Virus record (IMG/VR): IMGVR_UViG_3300024255_000175
Location: 1 to 22,684 of that record
Length of the DNA stretch: 22,684 bases
Reading direction: 5' to 3' (one strand)
From: a virus
The position numbers and the translations under genes were made by a program. Below are positions 14,462 to 20,584 of this stretch, in pieces (the first letter of the stretch is position 1; each line of letters starts with the position of its first letter). The notes under the pieces were generated by a model that was not told where the DNA came from, ran no database searches, and worked only from the letters and a program-made list of their open reading frames with translations.

Positions 14462-15695
14462 AACATTTTGTCCATTACCTTTTAACCACATATATATTCA
14501 CCCACAAAATAGAGCTCAAGTATGTTGTGGGTTTAATAAGAGTAAAATGCCTGAAGGATGGGAACTTCCAAATATAAAAGATTTTGATAAATTATCAGAT
14601 TATTTACAGCATCCTAATATAAAAGATATACAACAAAAGATGTTGAAAGGGGAGGAAGTTGCAGGGTGTGCCACCTGTTATTACGCAGAAAAAAATGGAT
14701 ATGATAGTATGCGCAAAAAAGAACTTCAGATGTGGTATGGAAATGATTGGATGCCAGAGCCAGATATTGAAAATCCAAAATTAAACTTTGTTGAAATAAC
14801 TTTTGGTAATTATTGCAATTTAGCATGTAGAACTTGTGATAGTGATTTATCTCATTCATGGTTAGATGATAATAAAAGATTAGAGAAATATGTAGATGAA
14901 GGATTAGGTGTTAGTACCACAAAGAAAAGATTAAATATTGAAAGAGAATGGGAAGATGATGATTTTAAAGATTTAGAATATCTCAAAATTACTGGCGGAG
15001 AACCAATGCTACATCCGGATTGGTTTAAATTTGCAAATAGATTTGATCCTACAAATGTTAACATGTTTATATTTACTAATACAAGTTGGGTTCCTAAAAA
15101 GAGACACTTAGATTTATTAAAAAAATTTAAACATTGCCAAATATTTATGAGTATAGATGGCACAGGTTCTGTACAAGAATATATGAGGCACAATTCTAAT
15201 TGGGATATTACAGAAAAATCTGCTAGAGCCTGGCTTCAGTTTATGAAGGAAAATGATAATATACAAGTTTCATGGGCACCAACCTGGTCGTTAATGAATG
15301 CAAATTATTTTATAGAAACCGTAGAATGGTGGTTAGAGACTATTAATGAAATATTAGGTCAAAGAGCAGATGACTGTGGAACGGTTAAAACAAATTATAT
15401 ATATGGTCCGTCTGAATACCAAATAGGAAATCTCCCTGAAGAAAATAAACACAAATTAAAAAAAGATATTCAAGAATTTATAGATACCCTGGTGTTTTTT
15501 GAATATGGTACAGATGAAATTCATGGCATGTCAGAAGCTTTTCTTAACTATCTAAATAATCATTCTGAGCCAAAAGAGGATGATAAAAGAATCTATTATA
15601 GAACAACTGAATTATTAGATGAATGGCGAGAGCAATCAGTAGAAACAATGCTACCAAAAACACATAAGGCTATGTACATTGACACTATATTATGA
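14445..15695 (+). CDS. Twitch-domain radical SAM protein
   Basis: A 416-residue radical SAM enzyme. The [4Fe-4S] motif CxxxCxxC is 'CNLACRTC' (Cys124, 128, 131) and the SAM-contact motif 'KITGGEPMLHP' follows at 181-191. Before the barrel is a twitch/SPASM-like part with 'FCPLPFNHIYIHP' (Cys9), 'QVCCGF' (Cys27, 28) and 'GCATCYYAEKNG' (Cys75, 78), which could hold an auxiliary cluster. This N-terminal arrangement is that of the 'twitch domain-containing radical SAM protein' group found in phages and marine bacteria, whose substrates are mostly unknown. GAGGAATG precedes the ATG, which lies inside the methyltransferase gene. It is the last gene of the cassette. Confidence 0.9.
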   Translation: MTIISKTFCPLPFNHIYIHPQNRAQVCCGFNKSKMPEGWELPNIKDFDKLSDYLQHPNIKDIQQKMLKGEEVAGCATCYYAEKNGYDSMRKKELQMWYGNDWMPEPDIENPKLNFVEITFGNYCNLACRTCDSDLSHSWLDDNKRLEKYVDEGLGVSTTKKRLNIEREWEDDDFKDLEYLKITGGEPMLHPDWFKFANRFDPTNVNMFIFTNTSWVPKKRHLDLLKKFKHCQIFMSIDGTGSVQEYMRHNSNWDITEKSARAWLQFMKENDNIQVSWAPTWSLMNANYFIETVEWWLETINEILGQRADDCGTVKTNYIYGPSEYQIGNLPEENKHKLKKDIQEFIDTLVFFEYGTDEIHGMSEAFLNYLNNHSEPKEDDKRIYYRTTELLDEWREQSVETMLPKTHKAMYIDTIL

Positions 15696-15701
15696 TATAA
15701 T
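15671..15701 (+). promoter_or_regulatory. Putative middle/sigma70 promoter before uvsY (ATGTACAT box plus extended -10)
   Basis: TATGTACATT at 15671-15680 is followed after 12 nt by the extended -10 TGATATAAT (15693-15701). The expected transcript start is about 15708, 23 nt before the uvsY ATG. Two more copies with almost the same spacing occur at 19167 and 21071. The upstream part lies in the end of the radical SAM gene. Confidence 0.68.
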
Positions 15702-15730
15702 ATACCTAATATAGATATAACTAGATTATT

Positions 15731-16177
15731 ATGACTACAACTGAAGTACTACAAATGTGGCAGAAAGATGGCCAGATAGATGAATTAAAATTAGATGATA
15801 CTACTATTAGGATGGCACGTATCCATTCTAAGTATTTAGAATTACTTACCATTGCGAAGATGACACGTAAAAAACGTGAGTTAGAGTATAAGACATTACT
15901 TAAAGATAAGTGGCTTTACTATAACGGCAAATTGTCTAAAGAACAGATAGATGCATTTAAGTGGGAGTACGATCCATTTGGCGGATTAAATAAACCACTA
16001 AAAGGTGATATGAATTATTATTATGATGCAGATACTGATATCCAAAGATCACAAGCATTGTTAGAAGTAGAAAAGATTTTAGTTGAAACTCTTGAAGAGA
16101 TTATGTCTACTATACGTTGGAGACATCAGAATATTGGTAACATAATTAGATGGAGAAGTTTTGAAGCAGGAGTCTAG
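15731..16177 (+). CDS. uvsY: UvsY-like recombination mediator
   Basis: A 148-residue helical protein (T4 UvsY has 137). UvsY loads the UvsX recombinase onto single-stranded DNA covered with gp32. The features shared with T4 UvsY are a basic stretch in the middle ('KMTRKKRELEYKTLL'), 'DKWLYYNGKL', a 'D.D....Q..L' segment, and the C-terminal 'IIRWRSFEAGV', matching the 'MRAFEAG' end of T4 UvsY. The neighbouring uvsW gene follows T4-like order. A putative non-late promoter lies just upstream, which fits middle-time expression known for T4 uvsY. Its 3' end overlaps the next reading frame. Confidence 0.88.
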   Translation: MTTTEVLQMWQKDGQIDELKLDDTTIRMARIHSKYLELLTIAKMTRKKRELEYKTLLKDKWLYYNGKLSKEQIDAFKWEYDPFGGLNKPLKGDMNYYYDADTDIQRSQALLEVEKILVETLEEIMSTIRWRHQNIGNIIRWRSFEAGV

Positions 16178-16712
16178 TATTAACCCACGATCACCAGAAA
16201 TGTCTAGTATAGTGACATTAGCTGATGGGTTAGTACATAAAAAGCCTAGGCTTTGGCATAAGAAAAGACGAGTAATTCAAATAATAAAAACACTTGACGA
16301 GCGTTATAATTTAGATTTTTTTCCAAAGATATATGAAATTAATGATGATGGGTTTACATATGAATATGTAAATGGAATGACAGTTGATCAGTTCGTCCTA
16401 AATGGTGGTAAATTATATCACAATGATATCATTAAAATAAAAATAGCTATGGACCGTATATTTGCAAAATTATATGATGTAGCAAGAAAAGAAACAGCGT
16501 TTATGGAGAATAAATTTATGTGGTATGGTGATCCTAATCCAGATAATGTAATTTGGGATTTTAAAAATGAAACTCTCAGGTTAATTGATATTGATTCTAT
16601 TTCTATAAGCAAATTAATTCCTATATCATATGTCAATATAACTTTAGTACAACAACTAGAACATGTATACATGACAAATTTTTTTGAAGGTTCCGACAGT
16701 AATAAAAAATGA
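16161..16712 (+). CDS. Mini kinase-like (APH/RIO-type) protein, start uncertain
   Basis: Up to 183 residues. 'MWYGDPNPDNVIWDF' (residues 120-134) matches the catalytic loop 'H.D..P.NI...' of aminoglycoside phosphotransferase-like kinases, with Tyr in place of the His. 'LRLIDIDSI' (139-147) is the metal-binding DFD/DFG strand. 'FTYEYVNGMTVDQFV' (65-79) fits the hinge between lobes. The N-terminal lobe is very small and has no clear Gly loop, so this may be a reduced kinase or a pseudokinase. The start could be TTG 16161 (GGAG 5 nt upstream, 17-base overlap with uvsY) or ATG 16200 (170 residues, no good ribosome site). The substrate is unknown. Confidence 0.6.
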   Translation: MKQESSINPRSPEMSSIVTLADGLVHKKPRLWHKKRRVIQIIKTLDERYNLDFFPKIYEINDDGFTYEYVNGMTVDQFVLNGGKLYHNDIIKIKIAMDRIFAKLYDVARKETAFMENKFMWYGDPNPDNVIWDFKNETLRLIDIDSISISKLIPISYVNITLVQQLEHVYMTNFFEGSDSNKK

Positions 16713-16927
16713 ATAGAAGAACACTCGAGTTATTACTCATTAACTACACTAATATAAATAATCAATTAAGAGTGCCTTGCTCTGAAAAATCTAAATTCGA
16801 AAGATTAATCAAAGAGACAGAAGAGAAATTAAAGTCTGCACCATTAGATAGAGTTTACCCAGACGGAATGACTGCAATGGAATTTGCGTTACACTTAGCA
16901 CATGGAAGAAATAACACTACAGACTAA
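16709..16927 (+). CDS. Small unknown protein between kinase-like gene and uvsW
   Basis: A 72-residue, probably helical protein. Its ATG overlaps the previous stop (ATGA), and its end overlaps uvsW by 26 bases. Such close packing on both sides is the main evidence that it is real. 'SKFERLIKETEEKLKSAP' looks like a short coiled helix, and 'MTAMEFALHLAHG' is a second helix. I recognise no family. Position suggests it is translated with uvsW. Confidence 0.6.
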   Translation: MNRRTLELLLINYTNINNQLRVPCSEKSKFERLIKETEEKLKSAPLDRVYPDGMTAMEFALHLAHGRNNTTD

Positions 16928-18404
16928 AGATGCAGCATTCCTTTATGTAGATTGCGATGATAAAGGAATCATACAAGAACTAGCAGAGTATTTTACATTC
17001 TTTGTTCCTGGTTATAAATTCATGCCACAATTTAGAAATAAGATGTGGGATGGTAAGGTAAGACTACTTAATCTCAGAGACCAATCTATATACTCTGGTC
17101 TATACAAATATATTAAATCATTTGCTGCAGATAGAAACATAGCAGTAAAAATTTTACCTCATGGTATTAAGTCAGAGGCTAACCTTCCTGGTGCACATCA
17201 AGAAGTCGATATGTCTTTTATCGATGAATATATATTACCATTCAAGCCAAGAGATTATCAGTTAGACGCAGTACAATATGCGCTTGAGAATAAGCGAGGA
17301 TTATTAGTAAGTCCTACAGCCTCAGGTAAATCTTATATCATATATCTCATGATGAGATACTACTTAGATATGAGCTATGACCACATTGCAGATAAAGTAT
17401 TATTAATTGTTCCTACTACTTCACTTGTTAAACAAATGGTAGGAGACTTTGCAAAGTACTCAGAGCATGATGCGTTGTTTGATGCAGAAGGTATGTGTCA
17501 TGAGATTATGGCTGGTAAAGATAAAGGTCATAAGACTAAAAAGATCTATGTGTCTACATGGCAATCTATATACAAAATGCAAAAAGGATATTTTGAACAG
17601 TTCGGTATGGTGATCGGTGACGAGGCTCATGGATTTAAAGCTAAATCACTTACAAGTATCCTTACTAAATGTGTGAATGCAAACTATCGATATGGCTTAA
17701 CAGGTACATTAGATGGTACACAAACACATAAGCTTGTCCTCGAAGGTTTGTTTGGACCACATAAGAATATCACAACAAGTAAAGAATTAATCGATCGTGG
17801 TGATCTTGCTAATATATCGATTGATGTATTATTACTTAAACATCCTGACGAGCATTGTAAAGAAGTAAGTAAGATGAAATACCAAGACGAAGTAGATTGG
17901 ATTGTTACAAGTCAGAAGAGAAATAACTTTATAAAGAATTTAGCTATCGATCTAAAAGGTAACACATTAGTATTATTCCAATATGTAGAGAAGCATGGTG
18001 AACCACTGTTTAGATTAATAGATGGTGCAACAGATAATAAGCGCAAAGTGTTTTATGTAAGCGGTAAGACACCTGCTGACACGCGCGAAGAAATTAGAGC
18101 TATCACTGAACAAGAGTCTAATGCTATATTAGTGTGTTCATACGGTACATTCTCTACTGGTATAAATATAGTTAACCTACACAATATTATATTTGCAAGT
18201 CCAAGTAAGAGTCAGATACGAGTATTGCAAAGTATTGGTAGAGGATTAAGAAAGAGTACGCTAGATACAACGATATATGACTTAGCGGATGACCTACACT
18301 GGAAATCTAATAAGAATTATACCTTAAATCATAGCGGTGAAAGGATAAAAATATATTCAAAAGAAAGGTTCAAATTCAAGATACATGAGGTGAAATTATT
18401 ATAA
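16902..18404 (+). CDS. uvsW: UvsW-like SF2 DNA/RNA helicase
   Basis: A 500-residue helicase (T4 UvsW has 502). In T4 it unwinds R-loops and branched DNA, switching replication from origin-dependent to recombination-dependent. The N-terminal domain has 'FRNKMWDGKVRLL' (residues 44-56), characteristic of UvsW. Helicase motifs are Q-like 'PRDYQLDAV' (116-124), Walker A 'PTASGKS' (138-144), Ia 'VPTTSLVKQ', DEAH box 'GDEAHG' (239-244), III 'GLTGT' (265-269) and VI 'QSIGRGLRKS' (443-452). All are intact. The late promoter after it suggests that the next gene is controlled separately. Confidence 0.95.
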   Translation: MEEITLQTKDAAFLYVDCDDKGIIQELAEYFTFFVPGYKFMPQFRNKMWDGKVRLLNLRDQSIYSGLYKYIKSFAADRNIAVKILPHGIKSEANLPGAHQEVDMSFIDEYILPFKPRDYQLDAVQYALENKRGLLVSPTASGKSYIIYLMMRYYLDMSYDHIADKVLLIVPTTSLVKQMVGDFAKYSEHDALFDAEGMCHEIMAGKDKGHKTKKIYVSTWQSIYKMQKGYFEQFGMVIGDEAHGFKAKSLTSILTKCVNANYRYGLTGTLDGTQTHKLVLEGLFGPHKNITTSKELIDRGDLANISIDVLLLKHPDEHCKEVSKMKYQDEVDWIVTSQKRNNFIKNLAIDLKGNTLVLFQYVEKHGEPLFRLIDGATDNKRKVFYVSGKTPADTREEIRAITEQESNAILVCSYGTFSTGINIVNLHNIIFASPSKSQIRVLQSIGRGLRKSTLDTTIYDLADDLHWKSNKNYTLNHSGERIKIYSKERFKFKIHEVKLL

Positions 18405-18407
18405 ATA
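18400..18407 (+). promoter_or_regulatory. T4-type late promoter 5 nt before an Sm-like small gene
   Basis: Perfect TATAAATA crossing the uvsW stop codon. The next ATG (18413) is 5 nt downstream, where the transcript itself would be expected to start. Confidence 0.68.
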
Positions 18408-18412
18408 CATAC

Positions 18413-18778
18413 ATGGAAAAGAAATTCCCAGAAGACATATCGCAATTACCAGTAAGGTTGTATAAACTAATCAATGGTGAAAACATCATTGCATATACTC
18501 ATACTATTGATGATGAATCAAATGGTTCATTAATCCATGTTGAAGAACCTATGAAAGTGATTACAGAACCGGATAACCATTTTGTTTTAACACCTTGGTT
18601 ACCATTCTCTATGGGGTCATTACATACTATTGAAGATTTTAATGTGTTATTAAAGACCGATCTTCAAGATGATATAAAGGCACACTACATGAAGATTGTT
18701 TTAGATGAGATCCAACATGATCAGGATCTTTTAGTAGAACAAACTAAACTCATGAAGGGAAACGCCACCACCCACTAA
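18413..18778 (+). CDS. Small conserved phage protein, possible Sm-like fold
   Basis: A 121-residue protein. 'LPVRLYKLINGENIIAYTHTI' segments at residues 17-37 (a beta strand, 'INGE' turn and second strand), then 'VEEPMKVI' and 'FVLTPWLPF', resemble a widely distributed family in marine T4-like phages with an Sm/Hfq-like arrangement of strands. If it is Sm-like, RNA binding is possible, but no specific RNA-binding residues can be pointed to. It could equally be a structural or regulatory protein. No Shine-Dalgarno sequence precedes the ATG; a late promoter sits there instead. The C-terminal helix 'IVLDEIQHDQDLLVEQTKLM' is hydrophilic. Confidence 0.6.
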   Translation: MEKKFPEDISQLPVRLYKLINGENIIAYTHTIDDESNGSLIHVEEPMKVITEPDNHFVLTPWLPFSMGSLHTIEDFNVLLKTDLQDDIKAHYMKIVLDEIQHDQDLLVEQTKLMKGNATTH

Positions 18779-18790
18779 TATACTATCCCC

Positions 18791-18828
18791 CCGCAGAGAT
18801 ACTCTCTTATTATAACATAGAAAAGCGG
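18791..18828 (+). other. Intergenic inverted repeats between the Sm-like and IscA-like genes
   Basis: The 78-base gap 18779-18856 holds AGAGA-TAC-TCTCT (18795-18807), a small perfect hairpin, inside an outer pair CCGC (18791-18794) and GCGG (18825-18828). The interior is AT-rich and there is no T run after the structure, so it is not a clear terminator. It may be an mRNA processing or stability element, or chance. Confidence 0.3.
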
Positions 18829-18856
18829 CTTTGTACATACTTTAGTTAAAATAAAT

Positions 18857-19165
18857 ATGCAAATAACTGATAATGCCACAAGTAAAGTATCCGAGATGAT
18901 TACCGGAGATGAAAGTCTTCGTGTTTATATTTCTGGTGGTGGATGCTCAGGCTTTAACTATGGTTTTAAATTAGATGAGAAAAATATAGATGGTGATTTT
19001 GTTATTGAAAAAAATGATGTGCAAGTTCGGGTTGATCCCCTGAGCTATCAATATTTAGAAGGCATAACAATCGATTATGTTCAAGACTTAACAGGAGCAA
19101 GATTTCAAGTAAGTAATCCTAACGCAAAAACAACATGCGGTTGCGGATCATCTTTTAGCATTTAA
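18857..19165 (+). CDS. A-type Fe-S cluster carrier (IscA/SufA/ErpA family)
   Basis: A 102-residue protein with the three conserved cysteines of A-type carriers: Cys30 in '[13 protein letters not shown]' and Cys94/Cys96 in 'TTCGCGSSF' at the C-terminus. The middle '[19 protein letters not shown]' and 'FQVSNPNAK' are also typical ('DP.S...L.G..IDY', 'F...NPNA'). These proteins carry [2Fe-2S] or [4Fe-4S] clusters to client enzymes. As a phage gene it may load clusters into phage or host proteins; the radical SAM enzyme at 14445 is a possible client. The ATG is preceded by A/T-rich sequence (AATAAATA touching the start) and has no ribosome binding site. Length is normal for the family (about 107). 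Confidence 0.92.
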   Translation: MQITDNATSKVSEMITGDESLRVYISGGGCSGFNYGFKLDEKNIDGDFVIEKNDVQVRVDPLSYQYLEGITIDYVQDLTGARFQVSNPNAKTTCGCGSSFSI

Positions 19166-19166
19166 G

Positions 19167-19196
19167 TATGTACATTTAGGCATTATATGATATAAT
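19167..19196 (+). promoter_or_regulatory. Putative middle/sigma70 promoter before gp55 (ATGTACAT box plus extended -10)
   Basis: TATGTACATT at 19167-19176, then 11 nt, then TGATATAAT (19188-19196). The predicted start is about 19203, leaving a short leader with GGAG before the gp55 ATG at 19218. It lies wholly in the intergenic gap after the IscA-like gene. Confidence 0.72.
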
Positions 19197-19217
19197 GCTT
19201 ATACACATGGAGATATT

Positions 19218-19793
19218 ATGACTGAAAAAATTAAACCTAGAGACAAACCCCATTACGTAAATAACCGGCAGTTTTCATATGCTGTAGTTGACTATGTAAC
19301 AGAGGCAAATGCTGCAAAGGCAAAGGGAGATAAAAATCCAATAGTACCAGATTATATTGCAATGTGCTTTATGAAAATATGTGAAGGTCTATCTCATAAA
19401 CCAAACTTTGTACGATATACATATCGAGATGAGATGGTAATGGATGGTGTTGAGAATTGTTTGAAAGCAATATACAATTATAGAATAGATGCATCTACCC
19501 GCACAGGTAAGCCTAATGCATTCTCTTATTTTACACAGATAGCTTACTTTGCTTTTATCCGACGCATTGTGAAAGAAAAGAAACAAGCTGATATCAAATT
19601 TAAATTCATGGAGCAAGCAAACATAGAAGACTTTGTATCTTCTATTGACATGAATAGTCCGATTGACCAATCATTCCTTGATACACTTCGTGAGAAGATT
19701 TCTAAGATTAAAGAAGTTGATGCTCAGATTAAAGATTTTGAGAAAGAAGAAAAGGTGAAAGAAAAGAAAGGATTAGAAAAGGTGATGACTTGA
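19218..19793 (+). CDS. 55: gp55-like late sigma factor
   Basis: A 191-residue protein (T4 gp55 has 185) of the sigma-like late transcription factor family. Residues about 74-125, with 'DGVENCLKAIYNYRID', 'NAFSYFTQIAYFAFIRRI' and 'KEKKQADIKF', match the sigma region 2-like part that binds the RNA polymerase beta' coiled coil and reads TATAAATA. The charged C-terminal tail ('KDFEKEEKVKEKKGLEKV') would contain the flap/clamp-interacting end. The presence of gp55 explains the TATAAATA promoters listed here. GGAG lies 7 nt before the ATG. The stop overlaps the next gene's TTG start. Confidence 0.92.
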   Translation: MTEKIKPRDKPHYVNNRQFSYAVVDYVTEANAAKAKGDKNPIVPDYIAMCFMKICEGLSHKPNFVRYTYRDEMVMDGVENCLKAIYNYRIDASTRTGKPNAFSYFTQIAYFAFIRRIVKEKKQADIKFKFMEQANIEDFVSSIDMNSPIDQSFLDTLREKISKIKEVDAQIKDFEKEEKVKEKKGLEKVMT

Positions 19794-20584
19794 AGAACTT
19801 ATTAATCATTGGTTATGGTGTAGTAGGTGAAGCAGTTTATAAAGGTTTAGATCAAGATCCATCAAATTATATACAGATCATGGATCCACCTAAGGATATG
19901 AATCCTTTAGATGATGGCATTAATGATTACGCTGATTATAATTATTATGATGGTATCATTATATGTTTACCTACACCGCAAGGTCCGACAGGTGAATGTG
20001 ATGATATGTTGATTGAACAGTATCATTATGATATTCGTAAGCATGCAACACGAGTACCTATCCTTATTAAGTCAACTATATCACCTGAGCTTATAGAGTT
20101 ATTACAAGATGATAAGTTCCTAACAACTAATCCAGAATTCCTAACCGAAGCTGATTCTAAAGAAGAATTTCTACATCAGAGGTTTGCTATCTTTGGTGGA
20201 CATCAATGTATGTATTGGTATTCACTTTTTATGAATGCAGGTATAAGAATGGATAACAGAAAGTTTACTGATATCAGGACAGCATGTTTTGCTAAGTATA
20301 CAATCAATTCATTCTTAGCTACCAAGGTTATATTCTTTAATGAACTAAAATCTATGTTTGGTGAAAATGGATTTGATGAGCTAACTGAATTAGTAGGTAT
20401 GGATGATCGTATTGGCAATAGCCATATGATGGTACCAGGGCCAGATAGAAAATACGGATTTGGTGGTATGTGTTTCCCAAAAGATACAAGTGCATTTGTT
20501 AAATCAGGTAAAGGTAAACTAACCTTATTAGAAAAAGCACGTGAAATTAATGATGACATTCAGAAGGATAGAAGATGGATATAA
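19790..20584 (+). CDS. UDP-glucose/nucleotide-sugar 6-dehydrogenase, short form
   Basis: A 264-residue protein of the UDP-glucose / GDP-mannose dehydrogenase family, which oxidises the C6 hydroxyl of a nucleotide sugar to a carboxylate with NAD. It has 'IIGYGVVGEAV' (GxGxxG, residues 8-13), 'CLPTPQGPTGECD' (59-71), 'KSTISPE' (94-100), 'NPEFLTEADS' (114-123), 'FAKYTINSFLATKVIFFNE' (167-185) and the catalytic Cys228 in 'GFGGMCFPKDT'. It ends soon after that motif, so the C-terminal nucleotide-sugar-binding domain of full-length enzymes (about 390-440 residues) is missing. The start is TTG, preceded by AAGGTGA and overlapping the gp55 stop. The next gene overlaps by 10 bases. Confidence 0.9.
   Translation: MKNLLIIGYGVVGEAVYKGLDQDPSNYIQIMDPPKDMNPLDDGINDYADYNYYDGIIICLPTPQGPTGECDDMLIEQYHYDIRKHATRVPILIKSTISPELIELLQDDKFLTTNPEFLTEADSKEEFLHQRFAIFGGHQCMYWYSLFMNAGIRMDNRKFTDIRTACFAKYTINSFLATKVIFFNELKSMFGENGFDELTELVGMDDRIGNSHMMVPGPDRKYGFGGMCFPKDTSAFVKSGKGKLTLLEKAREINDDIQKDRRWI

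Noticed and set aside
16753-18168. TATAAATA at 16753-16760 and 18161-18168, inside the small unknown gene and uvsW
   Set aside because: Both are within coding sequence, far from any start codon that needs a promoter; likely chance.
18831-18859. TTGTACATAC before the Fe-S carrier as a fourth copy of the middle-promoter element
   Set aside because: It shares the TGTACAT core but has no TATAAT-like -10 at the required distance.
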